Source: Aestuariivita sp. (GTDB lineage Bacteria > Pseudomonadota > Alphaproteobacteria > Rhodobacterales > Rhodobacteraceae). From it: a stretch of 64,000 bases of DNA. The notes beneath the pieces were generated by a model, which worked only from the letters and a program-made list of their open reading frames with translations, was not told the DNA's origin and ran no database searches. The stretch lies in the NCBI RefSeq assembly GCF_021404545.1, contig NZ_JAAWWD010000061.1, positions 96,001 through 160,000 of the forward strand, read 5' to 3'. The translations under genes and the position numbers were made by a program. Positions 8,813 to 18,491 of this stretch are shown one piece after another; the first letter of the stretch is position 1; each line of letters begins with the position of its first letter.

Positions 8813-9477
8813 GGCAGCTCCTCCAGGCCCAGATCGTTGATTGCACCCTGCGGTTGCTGCCGCGCCAGCCGCTCGCGGTTGCGGTGATAGGCCCGGTACA
8901 TCGCCGCGGCGCGGGATCCATAGCCGACATCGCTGGTGGTCAGCACCGTCATGTTCAGGCTCAGCCGCACCCGCAGCGGGTTGAGATCGGGCGTAAAGCC
9001 CTCCTCGACCGCGCTCATATCCGACAGGACCACCGGAACCACCCGGTCCTGGCCCCACACAAACAGCACCAGCGACGCTTTGCGCGGGATGATCTCCAAC
9101 TCGCCCCGCTGCGCCCGGTCGTGGGTCTGCTGCACGCTCTGGGCGCTGGGATAAAGCACGTTCTCGAGTGCGGCGAGCTGCGCATGCAATCCGACTTCGA
9201 CCGCGGTCGGATTGTCACGCGGAAACTCCAGTTGATCGGTGGCATCCAGCTCGGCCTCGATGCTGATCGTTTCGACCGGTGGCCCGGTCAGGCGCAACGC
9301 CTCGGCCCGGTCGCCACCCTCGCCCGCGCCGCGCGCCTGGATCGACCGCGACAGGCTTTCTGGATTGTACTGGAACGCGATCACCCGCTCGACCGCGTCG
9401 GTCTCGCTGTCAATCAGCACAAAACCGCCCTGGCGGACGCGTGGCGCGCGCGGCGAGGCAGAATATGTAGTCGGCAT
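8809..9477 (-). CDS. eCIS CIS-tube-type adaptor protein (Afp7 N-terminal class)
   Basis: 222 residues. Carries the diagnostic 'FQYNPESLSRSIQAR' segment (about residues 35-50) and a later 'ASLVLFVWGQDRVVPVVLSD' strand seen in contractile injection system tube/adaptor proteins. In Afp7-like proteins this domain has a tube-like fold and connects the inner tube or hub to the sheath initiator. It begins 12 nt after the DUF4157-OmpA gene stop, with GGGAG upstream of the ATG, and ends in an ATGA overlap with the LysM gene, which supplies the missing C-terminal half of Afp7. Confidence 0.88.
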   Translation of the reverse strand: MPTTYSASPRAPRVRQGGFVLIDSETDAVERVIAFQYNPESLSRSIQARGAGEGGDRAEALRLTGPPVETISIEAELDATDQLEFPRDNPTAVEVGLHAQLAALENVLYPSAQSVQQTHDRAQRGELEIIPRKASLVLFVWGQDRVVPVVLSDMSAVEEGFTPDLNPLRVRLSLNMTVLTTSDVGYGSRAAAMYRAYHRNRERLARQQPQGAINDLGLEELP

Positions 9478-9489
9478 GGCGCGATCTCC

Positions 9490-10887
9490 CTAATCGGTGG
9501 CAAAGCGGTAGATCCCGAGGATGATATCGCTCACCGGGATGATGGTGGTTTCAATGCCCTGTTGGCGCAGGTGCTGGTCGTATCGGTCCATCTGCGTGGG
9601 ATTGTCCCAATAGGCGCTGGCCTCCATCGCCGAGGACAGGCCCAGATTGACCCCCTTGGCGGCGGTCTGGCCGGCCAGCGCGGGACCCAGGATCGGTGTC
9701 AGCATCCGCGTATAGCTGCAGGCCGCAGCCGACCAGCTGCCCATCAGCGACAGCGTCTGTTCATCCGACAACTGGCCGCCGCGGCTGCGCAGGGGCCGCA
9801 TGATCTCGAACCAGTCCATCTGGTCCAGCCCAGGGGCAAACGGGCATCCAGGTCGCACGACAGGCAGGTCGGGCCGCATCGGATCGGGGGCGCCAAAGTC
9901 AAGATCCAGGTGATACCGCACGGGTGGCACCCAGGACCAGGGCGGCGGAACCGCTATCTCTGCCGCTGCCGGCCCTTCGGGGCGGGTTTCAGGCGCAGGT
10001 TCCGGTTGCGGATCGGTGGTCTGCGCCATGCGCGGGTGCAGCGGGACCGCCGCAGTGCTGTCGGCCTCGGCGCGCTCTGGCATCGGGCGGACACGCAGAC
10101 CAACCCTGCGATTGGGCGTGTAGCGGTCACCAAACTCCGAGGTCTCGCCATGGGCGACCAGCACGATCTGCGATCCTTCCGGCAGATATGGGGCAAGCTC
10201 ACGTTGAACCCGCGCCGCGCGATGCGCCGAAAGATTGTGGTTGTAGTTGCTCCCGCCTTCGCTGCTGGCATAGCCATGCAGTTCCACCAGAACGGCGCCG
10301 CTGTGCCCCTCAACCAGGCTCAGCGCGCCTGCAAGCGTTTCTTCATCGACATGGGTATCATCATGCTCAAACAGGACATGAGCGTCTTCGGGCGCGCGCT
10401 TCTCGGCCGTCTCATAGGCCACGCGGGGGGCCGCCGCACCAAAGCCACCGCCCGCCGTGCGCTCGTCTGCCAGACTGACCGGCGCGCCGCCCGCACGCTC
10501 GGACTGGGCCACATGCGCCAGTTCGTGCTCCAGCCGGGACCGTCCCTCGGGCGTCTGCGACGTCAAAGCGGACCTGTCGGCGTAGACGTGCCGTCCCTCG
10601 GCCAGTGCATGCGCCCCGCGATCGGCCGCCACCGCCGCGCCAACGGCATCGTCATGCAGCCGAACCATCGACAGATCCGCGCCGAAGCGCCTGCCGAAAC
10701 GCCGAAGGAGCGCGGGTTGCAATGGGCGCCCCATACCCTCGGGCTGGGCGCGGGCGGGCGGCGCATCTGTCAGCCCCGCAGACCACGCGATCCGGTCGGG
10801 GGTGGCGGCGCGTGCATCTTTCTCGGCGCGCGCACCGGGCCGTCGATCCGGCATCGCCGTGGCTTTATCTGCGCGCGTCCGGTTCAT
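9490..10887 (-). CDS. DUF4157 metallopeptidase-like and OmpA-domain fusion protein
   Basis: 465 residues from the ATG at 10885-10887, overlapping the giant gene's stop (ATGA). Residues ~55-135 are an eCIS-type DUF4157 domain with the zinc-peptidase motif HELAH at 121-125. Residues ~165-270 are OmpA-like: 'VELHGYASSEGGSNYNHNLS' (201-220), 'AHRAARVQREL' and 'TPNRRVGLRV' match the peptidoglycan-binding core. A Pro-rich linker (~270-310) leads to a C-terminal region of about 150 residues that I do not recognise, rich in Met and aromatic residues. No signal peptide is visible, so an OmpA fold in a cytoplasmically assembled particle is notable: it may be loaded cargo, or it may dock the particle to a cell wall. 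DUF4157 proteins are known as eCIS-associated candidate cargo; the precise role here is inference. Confidence 0.85.
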   Translation of the reverse strand: MNRTRADKATAMPDRRPGARAEKDARAATPDRIAWSAGLTDAPPARAQPEGMGRPLQPALLRRFGRRFGADLSMVRLHDDAVGAAVAADRGAHALAEGRHVYADRSALTSQTPEGRSRLEHELAHVAQSERAGGAPVSLADERTAGGGFGAAAPRVAYETAEKRAPEDAHVLFEHDDTHVDEETLAGALSLVEGHSGAVLVELHGYASSEGGSNYNHNLSAHRAARVQRELAPYLPEGSQIVLVAHGETSEFGDRYTPNRRVGLRVRPMPERAEADSTAAVPLHPRMAQTTDPQPEPAPETRPEGPAAAEIAVPPPWSWVPPVRYHLDLDFGAPDPMRPDLPVVRPGCPFAPGLDQMDWFEIMRPLRSRGGQLSDEQTLSLMGSWSAAACSYTRMLTPILGPALAGQTAAKGVNLGLSSAMEASAYWDNPTQMDRYDQHLRQQGIETTIIPVSDIILGIYRFATD

Positions 10888-13800
10888 GGCCCACCCCTCG
10901 GGTTGGGCTTGCGAAACTCGATGTCGCTGAATTCGATCTGGGCCAGATTGACCATCAACCGTTTTGGCACACTGCCTTCGATATTCACCCATCCGCTCAG
11001 GGCGGCGCCGCCAACACTGCCGTTGGACACCGTAATCGCACCGACCTCGACGCGGCCAGCCCCACCCGACAGGGCCACGTTGAGGGTCTGAAGCTGGGCT
11101 CTTTCAGCGTTGAGCTGAACCGTGAACGACGGCGGGGCTTCAGACGGGGCTTCGCGACCTGGACCCGAGCTTTCCGGTTCCGCGGCCTCGGCGTCCAGGT
11201 CGGTATCCGGCAAGTTGGTCCTGATCTGGAAATGATCGATCCCATCGGGGGCGAGCTGGATCGTCCCATGCGTGCCAGGTGCCGTCCCAAAGCTGAAATC
11301 GAAGGGATTGGGATTGTTGATGCTCAGATCGACAAAGACGTTGGAGATCTGGAGCGGCCCGGTCGTCCCGCCGCTCTCGGCCATTGTCCCCAGGCGCGTA
11401 TTCATCCGCATCAATGCGCGCAAGGGCACGGACCCCACAGTCACGCCGGTCGGGGTTGTCCCGTCAGGATCGGTCAGGCCGAACTCCACGATGGTGATCC
11501 AGTCGGGCTCCGCTTCGCGGTCCGGATCAAACAGATTGTTGTAAAGCGCTTCGCCAAGCTGGATGTCGAAACTGTCGTCATCGACATTGCCCCGAAGGAT
11601 ATTCAGCCATCCGCCAAAATCCGTTTTCTCATCGACCAGCCTGCGTACCTGGGCCCGCAGAGCCTGCATCAAAGGGTTCAGATCCGCCGCGCCATCGGTG
11701 ACACCGATCCGCACATCCAGGTCGATGGGAACCTGCGCTTCGCCCTCCTCGTCGGTTCGCGTCATATCGATATCAAGACTGACCTGTCCCGTCGCGGTAT
11801 CGATGAGATCGCGATACTGCACGCTGTAGGACCGCAAGAGGTCGCGCATGTCCGGTTCGGTGCCCGCGGGTCGCGTATCTTCGGGCAGCAGGGCCGAGAC
11901 ATCGTCCACGACAATGGACGCATCCCTGAAGATCGCGCTGTTCAGCCGGATCACCTGGTCGGTCTCGCCTGTCGATGTGTATGGAACCGGTTCGGCATAG
12001 GCGATCGAGATATCCGGCGTTCCCGAGAAGCTTTGCGCCCTCACGCGCACGCCCATGTCGGGGATATGAACTTCGAACGCCCCACTCTGGGCCCGCAGCA
12101 CCTCCAGACCGTCCGGGGTCAGCCGGATGCGCTCGGCCCCAAGGTTTGGCGCCGAGCCGTCCGCCCCGCGCAACAGCCGGAAGACCGCAGATGGCAAAAG
12201 GCGCCCCAGATCCAGATTGAGCTGCGAAAGCGATGGCTGATTCAGGTCGATCTGGTACCCTCCGGCGCCCAGGAAATCGGCGTCGACCGTGTCAATTGTC
12301 AACGCGCCCTGCCCTTGCAGAATGCCCGGCAGATCGGCCGCGATGTTCGGAATGTTGATCCGTCCGCTTTCTATCAGGCCGGTCAGCAGATACTCTGTCG
12401 TGCCGGCGCCCGCATCGAAATCTGCCTGCACGGTGAAAAGCGCGCCGCTCTCGGTCGATCCCAGCCGTACATTGTCGATCGTGGCCCTGTCGCTTTCCGG
12501 CAAGGTGATTTCGGCGCCCAGCGATTTCAGTGTGATGCCCACACCGCTGGCGCTGATCCTGGGGATCTCCAGCTCGGTGATGCGGATTTCCTGGAACGCG
12601 GGCGCGTCTTCGTGTTCGGATGGATGAAAATCTATCTCTGCGCTCAGCTTGATATCCTCAAGCCGGATATCTCCGACCGGCGTCCCGGCGGTGCCCGAGG
12701 CCAGCGGTATGGGGATGTCTATACGCATCGAGCTGCCGTCAAGGGTCAGCTGGTTCACTTGCACCGTGCCCACGCGCAGCTTGTTGATCGACAGGCCCTG
12801 CCCGTGGGTATAGGTGATGCCGCCATCCTCGGCGGTGCGCAGGTTCTCGACCGCGACGCTTGTCGTGGTGTCCCCCGCCGTCACGTCCGCATCGGCATCC
12901 AGTCGACCGATCCGGGCAACCACACGATTGCCCTCCTGGAACTGGAAGTTGAGGTCTTGCGCATCGGCACTGCCATTGGCGCTGAACCGCTCGCCGAGGG
13001 TGGCGTCGAAATAGGTCCGCAAACGGCCCAGATGGATATCGCCGGAGGTCGGCAGACCCCCGCTCCAGTCCAGCCCGTCGACCCGGAAATCGGTCAGCTC
13101 GATTGGCTGATGCTCGGGATTGTCCCGGCCCGTGTTGTCAAAGCTCAGCGTCAGGTTCCGGCCCGGATCGACATAGCGGAAATGCCCCGCCGTCATCAGC
13201 GGTATCCGCATCGAGGTGATTGTCACATGCGGAGTCTGGTCGGTCTCGCGTTCGATCCGCCCGGACAGCGAGAACCCGTGAATATGGGCGGATCGACGCG
13301 CCTCCAGCAGAACGCCTCCGCGCGTCCGCCAGCGGAAATTGCGGATCGCCAGATCATCGAAGGACAGATCGTTGATCTGGATCAGACGCTCGGAATAACT
13401 CACATCCGCACCCAGATTACCGAGGCGACGGATCGTCACACGGTTGTCGCCGATCACCAGCATGCCGTCGCTCAGATCGACCTCGTTCATCCGCACATCT
13501 GTCCGGCCACCGCTGTTGAGAAATCCGCCACTGACAAAGTCAACCTCAAGCGCGGCTGCCCGCGCCGCGCCCGGCGACACTTCGGCTTCTGGCAAGCTCG
13601 ACACCGTGCCTTCGGCCGCGTGGGTGACCACTGGCCCACCGGTTCCGCCCGTCATCGCTTCGTGTACCAGACCGGCCACCTGAAGCGCATCGATGGTCTG
13701 AACCCGTGCGCCGCCATGCAACCCCGAGGCATCCGCCTCCGTGCCGGTCTCGGACGTCGGCGCGACATAGCGCAGATTGTCGAAGTCGATCCCGCCCAGC

Positions 13801-16800
13801 GACCCGCCATGCACCGTGATCTGCATCCGCCGGGGTGCCTGCGGTGTCTCGCCCGGCTCAGGTTCGGGCTGAAAGAAGGACGGCGCCTCGGTTTGATAGA
13901 TCATCGGCCCCGGACCGCCCTCATAGGACAGGCGGCCGATATGACCCGACAGCGCTATCTCCCGCAGCGCACCGTCGTTTTCCGGGTCGGTGAGCAGGGT
14001 CATGTGCAGATTGGACTGGATCATGACCGCCGTCCCCGGCGCCTGGATTACGTCCTGGCCATAGCGCAGGTCGACCCCGGACAGGGTCAGACGTTCCAGA
14101 CGGGGGATGTCGACCTGCCAACCGTTCTCAAGCCGGTGCGCGGTCGATTCCAGCCCGCGCACATCCAGATTCGCGACCTGAACGCCAAAGAGCGCCGCAT
14201 TTGCGCCGGTCAGGGTCAGACGCCCGGCGTTCAGCCCTCCGCCCGCGACCATGTCAAACCCCGGATCCTGCTGACCCCGGAAGACCCGCTGAAGCATGTT
14301 CACCAGAAGGCTGATCGACAGATCAACCTGCTCGCCCTCCAAGGACTCAATCTCGATCCCCAGCCCTTCAATGTCCCGCAGGATGAAATGCTCAAATCCG
14401 GCGCTGACACCGACTGCCCGCGGCGTCAGTGTCAGCCCCAGCGTAACCCCCGTGGCCTCTGCCTCGCCGATGTCGATGTAAAACGCGGCGCGCAATTGGC
14501 GGCGCATCCGGGCCAGTTCGATCCGCTGGCTCTGGGTCAGATCGGCGACATCCTGGTCGGCCAGTTCGTGATAGGCAACCACACGCGGCAGCAGGACCGA
14601 AAGCCGCAGCCGCGCGTCTTCGTATTGCGCATGCCGCGGCGGGTCGGGATAAGCCGCCGCCAGATCCTGGGTGATCTGGATCATCTGGTTCAACACCTCG
14701 ACATCCGGCACATAGGTAAATCCCAGCCCTTCCGCCTCGACCCGTGCGATGGTCAGCGACAGACCCTCGTCGGTCGAGGGCGGCAATCCCTGCGCCGCGC
14801 CCGCCTCGTGATCCAGTCGTTCGCGGAAAAGGCCGAGTGCCGCCGGATCGGCCAGCCGGTCCAGCCCGGTCGCCGCCAACAGGCGCAGGGCGGTCTGTCC
14901 TTGGCCTTGCCCGGAAATGCCTTGCAACGAGATGCGGTCCGCATCCAGTGCGGACCGCAGGCCTGTGGCCTCGAGACCGCCGATGTCGATGGTGACGCCC
15001 AGCCGCCGCGCCCGTTCCAATGCCACCAGCCTGCGCACCTGCGGCTCCGAAAGGCTGTCGGGGGTTTGCCGGTATCGGCGCGCCAGATCGCGGCGCTCGC
15101 GCTCGACCGCGTCGGCCTGCTCAAGCTGCGATTCCATCCCGGAAATCTCGTCCAGCAACTGCTGCCCTGCCGCACCGTCGCGATCCGTCGGCGACAAACG
15201 ATCCCGATGCCGCCGCGCCTGGGCAATACGGTTGCGAAGATGCTGGTCCGGCGTGGTCGCGATCCCCAGATCGAAATCGGTAATGGCCAATGCCTGCAAC
15301 CGGGTACCGTCGCTGGTGGAAAAACCACTGATGTCGATCCGGTCGAACGAAATCGTCCGCCCGGTCAGCCCTTGGATCGTCTCGTCTTCCGCCAAGGCGC
15401 TCAGATGCGAATAGACCTCAAACAGCCCCAGCATGGTAAAGAACATGAACGGCAAAGGGATCCATGTGCCTTGGGGCAAGGTCTGTCCCGAGCCCTCCAC
15501 CGCATCCACCGATTGGGCGACAATCTGCAAGGCCGACAGATCCACCTGGCCAAAGGTCAGCGCGGTATCAGGGCTCAGCATGCCGCCGCTGGTGACGGTC
15601 AACCGCTGCGCGTCGCCCTGGATCCGGCTGGGCGTGGTGTAGTATTCATCGCGGTACTGAGCGACCACGTGCAACCCGGAGATTCGGATCGGCCCGGTTT
15701 CCACCCGCGTCGTACCGAACAGATGGTTGAACCCTTCCAACCGCAGATCGGGCACGCGCAGATGCATTTCCCGGTCGGGCAGGTTGAACCAGACCATACC
15801 GGTGTTTTCCTGTTCACCCCGCGCGTCGCGCTCGGTCCCGCCCTCGGGAAGCCGCACCTGCGTCTGGTCCAGCGTCATCGCGGCAAAGTTCAGGGCCCGC
15901 TCCAGATCGATGCGGAACCCGCCGCCGCGGCGGCCCAGCAGGAAATCGCTGCCGAAGATGAACAGATCCAGCAGACTGGTGATTGTCGGCAGGGTCAGGT
16001 AAAGAGCGCGCCCCAGAGGTTGCAGGAATTGCAGCGCGCCCACCGTCGACAGGATGCAGGTGGGCAGCGCGTCCGGGTCCGGCTCGGTCCGGCGCGAATC
16101 CGGGCGACGGTCGAACAGGCGGTACCGCGCGACGATCGGGGCCAGTTCGGCGACCTGATAGGCGCTCTGCTGCTCCGAGATACGGAACACGCGATCATAG
16201 GCGCCAAAAGCAATCGCCATGCGGATCTGCGCGTCCAGCTCGAACCGGCGTTCCGGGGTCCAGAGTGTCTCGCCGGGGTCGGTCGCTTCCAGCCGCGCGA
16301 TCACGTCCTCGCGGTTCAATCCACCGTCGCGGGACACGAACAGATGCATGTCGCGGCTGTCGCGCATCCGCCTGTGCAGTTCGGACCAGATCTCGGCCAG
16401 CTCTTCACCGCCGCCACGGTTGAAGAACTGCTCGCGCTCATGCGGGGGCAGCGCCCGGATCAGCCGAAACGCGATATAGGCATCGCGGTCGGTCACCGCC
16501 GTGTCCAAGGACCAGGGCCACCAGTTTGTCGACATCAGATCGCGGGCATGTTCCACCAGATGTATCGGATCGCGCGCCAGAAAGATCTCCATGGTCACCG
16601 GTCGGCGGTCCTGGGCATAAAGGTACTGGTCCGGCAGCCCGTCGATCATCGGGGAAATGACACCCAGCGTATCCAAACGGCGCACCACGTAATTCAGTGC
16701 GGTCAACTGATGAGGAACGCCGGGATCGGTCGCCAAGATGCTCTGGAGCATCTCGAACAGGCGCCTCCAGTTCCCATGTCGCCGCACCTCTTCGCCAACG

Positions 16801-18491
16801 CGCAGCACATCGTTGACCGATGCCCGCAGGATGTCGGCATCGCGCCCCTCCTGCTCCAGCAGATCGGCATAGTCGCGTGCGCTCGACACCAGCTGACCGG
16901 TTTCGTCTTCGGTCACTTCGATACCGACATAGACCCCCGACCGGATCAGATCGCGCGGGATTTCCTCCTCCAGGCGGCGGTAATAGACGCCGCCTTCAAG
17001 CTGCCTGAACCGGTACTGCGCTTCCAAAGGCATCGCGCGCAGCAACCGATAGGCATATTGCGCTTCCCAGTCGCGGATCGCCCAGTCAAAGAACGACCGC
17101 GACAGCAAGTCCTGGATAGAGGCCAGGTTCTCCCAGACCGGTCGCCGCGCCATGAGCGCAAAGAACAGCCCGGCATAGGTGCCGCCAAGCGCATCGTCCC
17201 GGTCGGTCGCCCGAAACAACACCTCCAGCACGCCCAGCCGCCGCAGTTCGATGGCCACGGCCTCCAGGACCGGCGGCACCGTGCGCAGCGCACCGCCGAA
17301 CTCATCCAGAGGTGCCGGAGTGTCATCCGCCTGTTCGGAGGTATCGGCCTGGGGTTCCGGCTCTACAATCGGCGCCAGCGGGCGCAGCATGTCCAGCACC
17401 TGCCGCGCCGCATCGGCGTTTTCATTGTCCTCCAGAATCCGCTGTGCCCGTCGCGCCAAAAGCGCCGCCCGGGCCAACTGGCTTTCGGTGAATTCGGTCT
17501 CATCGTCCCGGGTGGTGCGGGCGCGGTCCCGCTCGTCCCCGACCGGCTCGCCAAAGGGCCGACTGATGCGCGCGCTGATCTCGGCGCCCACCTCGCCCCG
17601 CATCAGCGCCACCAGCAGCCTGGGCCGCTGCCGCTCGACCTCGCCCAGCACCAGATCCAGCGCAACGACTTCCAGACCGCGCAACGCGTCATAGGGCAGG
17701 CTCTCGAAGGTGCGCTCTTTGAAGCGGTCCACATCCGTCCGGGCAAGCCCGGCATAGGCCGCCAGAGCCGAGCGTGCATAATCGCGGTGATGCTGATCGC
17801 CAAGCTCGCCCGGAATCCGCGCGCGCCGGTCTGGGGGCAATGCGCGGATCATCGCAGCGGCCGTCACAAACGGATGCGCATCCAGAATACTCAGAATCTG
17901 CGTCATTTCCCCGTCGGTGACGATCCCGTCCAATGTCGCGCTGATCCGGTCACGCGCGCTTGTCTGCGCCGGAGACAGGTTGTCCGCCTGGTCGTCGATC
18001 CGCTGCTGCAACCCGTCGGCAGTGTCCAGTGTCGGCCCCGGCTGCGCGGGCGAGGAGGCCACCGCCGTGCCGGTATCGCGCGCCACAGCCCCCTTTGGCA
18101 GGACGGCCCGCGGGGCGTAGAGCGGCAACAGAGCCGCGGCCCGGGCACCGATGTCCCGTGCCTCACGCTCGGCGGCCTCCGCATCGCCCTGCGGCGCCAG
18201 CCCCCGTTCCGCCCGCTGGGCCAGGTGGGTCATCTCATGCGCCAGCAGCGCGCGCGCCGCACCCGATCCCAGCGGGTGCGCATCGGGATCCACATGCGCC
18301 ACGCCGTCCTTGACGACGCCGCGCGCGCCAAAGGCCCGGGCATGTGTGTCGAACCGCACCTGGGCGTCCTGCGGTGCCAACCCCAGTTGCATCGCGAAAT
18401 CCACCACCAGCCGGGGATCCGGTTCCGTCGCCATGGGTCTGGACAGAGCTCTGTCCGGCGCAGCACCGGTGTGGTCCACCGCACGTCTCAT
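10884..18491 (-). CDS. giant eCIS-associated protein: N-terminal DUF4157, helical region, long beta-repeat region
   Basis: 2535 residues, by far the largest gene in the window. Residues ~25-110 form a DUF4157 domain with the zinc motif HEMTH at 85-89 and a downstream Glu-rich 'AEAAEREARD'. Residues ~115-800 are mainly helical and charged. Two hydrophobic segments near 815-850 and 1005-1025 ('WIPLPFMFFTMLGLFEVY') could insert into a membrane. From ~860 to the end the chain is beta-rich, with recurring units of the kind 'F(D)xIDISGFS...LQALAITDFDLG', alternating hydrophobic residues with 'L.L.G(V/I)' turns, like AsmA/TamB proteins in composition only. It lies between a 94-residue protein and the DUF4157-OmpA gene, coupled to both by ATGA overlaps. 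It could be cargo, a shell or adaptor component, or, less likely, the missing tape measure. Function unknown. Confidence 0.8.
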   Translation of the reverse strand: MRRAVDHTGAAPDRALSRPMATEPDPRLVVDFAMQLGLAPQDAQVRFDTHARAFGARGVVKDGVAHVDPDAHPLGSGAARALLAHEMTHLAQRAERGLAPQGDAEAAEREARDIGARAAALLPLYAPRAVLPKGAVARDTGTAVASSPAQPGPTLDTADGLQQRIDDQADNLSPAQTSARDRISATLDGIVTDGEMTQILSILDAHPFVTAAAMIRALPPDRRARIPGELGDQHHRDYARSALAAYAGLARTDVDRFKERTFESLPYDALRGLEVVALDLVLGEVERQRPRLLVALMRGEVGAEISARISRPFGEPVGDERDRARTTRDDETEFTESQLARAALLARRAQRILEDNENADAARQVLDMLRPLAPIVEPEPQADTSEQADDTPAPLDEFGGALRTVPPVLEAVAIELRRLGVLEVLFRATDRDDALGGTYAGLFFALMARRPVWENLASIQDLLSRSFFDWAIRDWEAQYAYRLLRAMPLEAQYRFRQLEGGVYYRRLEEEIPRDLIRSGVYVGIEVTEDETGQLVSSARDYADLLEQEGRDADILRASVNDVLRVGEEVRRHGNWRRLFEMLQSILATDPGVPHQLTALNYVVRRLDTLGVISPMIDGLPDQYLYAQDRRPVTMEIFLARDPIHLVEHARDLMSTNWWPWSLDTAVTDRDAYIAFRLIRALPPHEREQFFNRGGGEELAEIWSELHRRMRDSRDMHLFVSRDGGLNREDVIARLEATDPGETLWTPERRFELDAQIRMAIAFGAYDRVFRISEQQSAYQVAELAPIVARYRLFDRRPDSRRTEPDPDALPTCILSTVGALQFLQPLGRALYLTLPTITSLLDLFIFGSDFLLGRRGGGFRIDLERALNFAAMTLDQTQVRLPEGGTERDARGEQENTGMVWFNLPDREMHLRVPDLRLEGFNHLFGTTRVETGPIRISGLHVVAQYRDEYYTTPSRIQGDAQRLTVTSGGMLSPDTALTFGQVDLSALQIVAQSVDAVEGSGQTLPQGTWIPLPFMFFTMLGLFEVYSHLSALAEDETIQGLTGRTISFDRIDISGFSTSDGTRLQALAITDFDLGIATTPDQHLRNRIAQARRHRDRLSPTDRDGAAGQQLLDEISGMESQLEQADAVERERRDLARRYRQTPDSLSEPQVRRLVALERARRLGVTIDIGGLEATGLRSALDADRISLQGISGQGQGQTALRLLAATGLDRLADPAALGLFRERLDHEAGAAQGLPPSTDEGLSLTIARVEAEGLGFTYVPDVEVLNQMIQITQDLAAAYPDPPRHAQYEDARLRLSVLLPRVVAYHELADQDVADLTQSQRIELARMRRQLRAAFYIDIGEAEATGVTLGLTLTPRAVGVSAGFEHFILRDIEGLGIEIESLEGEQVDLSISLLVNMLQRVFRGQQDPGFDMVAGGGLNAGRLTLTGANAALFGVQVANLDVRGLESTAHRLENGWQVDIPRLERLTLSGVDLRYGQDVIQAPGTAVMIQSNLHMTLLTDPENDGALREIALSGHIGRLSYEGGPGPMIYQTEAPSFFQPEPEPGETPQAPRRMQITVHGGSLGGIDFDNLRYVAPTSETGTEADASGLHGGARVQTIDALQVAGLVHEAMTGGTGGPVVTHAAEGTVSSLPEAEVSPGAARAAALEVDFVSGGFLNSGGRTDVRMNEVDLSDGMLVIGDNRVTIRRLGNLGADVSYSERLIQINDLSFDDLAIRNFRWRTRGGVLLEARRSAHIHGFSLSGRIERETDQTPHVTITSMRIPLMTAGHFRYVDPGRNLTLSFDNTGRDNPEHQPIELTDFRVDGLDWSGGLPTSGDIHLGRLRTYFDATLGERFSANGSADAQDLNFQFQEGNRVVARIGRLDADADVTAGDTTTSVAVENLRTAEDGGITYTHGQGLSINKLRVGTVQVNQLTLDGSSMRIDIPIPLASGTAGTPVGDIRLEDIKLSAEIDFHPSEHEDAPAFQEIRITELEIPRISASGVGITLKSLGAEITLPESDRATIDNVRLGSTESGALFTVQADFDAGAGTTEYLLTGLIESGRINIPNIAADLPGILQGQGALTIDTVDADFLGAGGYQIDLNQPSLSQLNLDLGRLLPSAVFRLLRGADGSAPNLGAERIRLTPDGLEVLRAQSGAFEVHIPDMGVRVRAQSFSGTPDISIAYAEPVPYTSTGETDQVIRLNSAIFRDASIVVDDVSALLPEDTRPAGTEPDMRDLLRSYSVQYRDLIDTATGQVSLDIDMTRTDEEGEAQVPIDLDVRIGVTDGAADLNPLMQALRAQVRRLVDEKTDFGGWLNILRGNVDDDSFDIQLGEALYNNLFDPDREAEPDWITIVEFGLTDPDGTTPTGVTVGSVPLRALMRMNTRLGTMAESGGTTGPLQISNVFVDLSINNPNPFDFSFGTAPGTHGTIQLAPDGIDHFQIRTNLPDTDLDAEAAEPESSGPGREAPSEAPPSFTVQLNAERAQLQTLNVALSGGAGRVEVGAITVSNGSVGGAALSGWVNIEGSVPKRLMVNLAQIEFSDIEFRKPNPRGGP

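Noticed and set aside
8752..11091. Long plus-strand open frame opposite the tube-adaptor and DUF4157-OmpA genes
   Set aside because: Antisense shadow with biased composition; no domain is recognisable.
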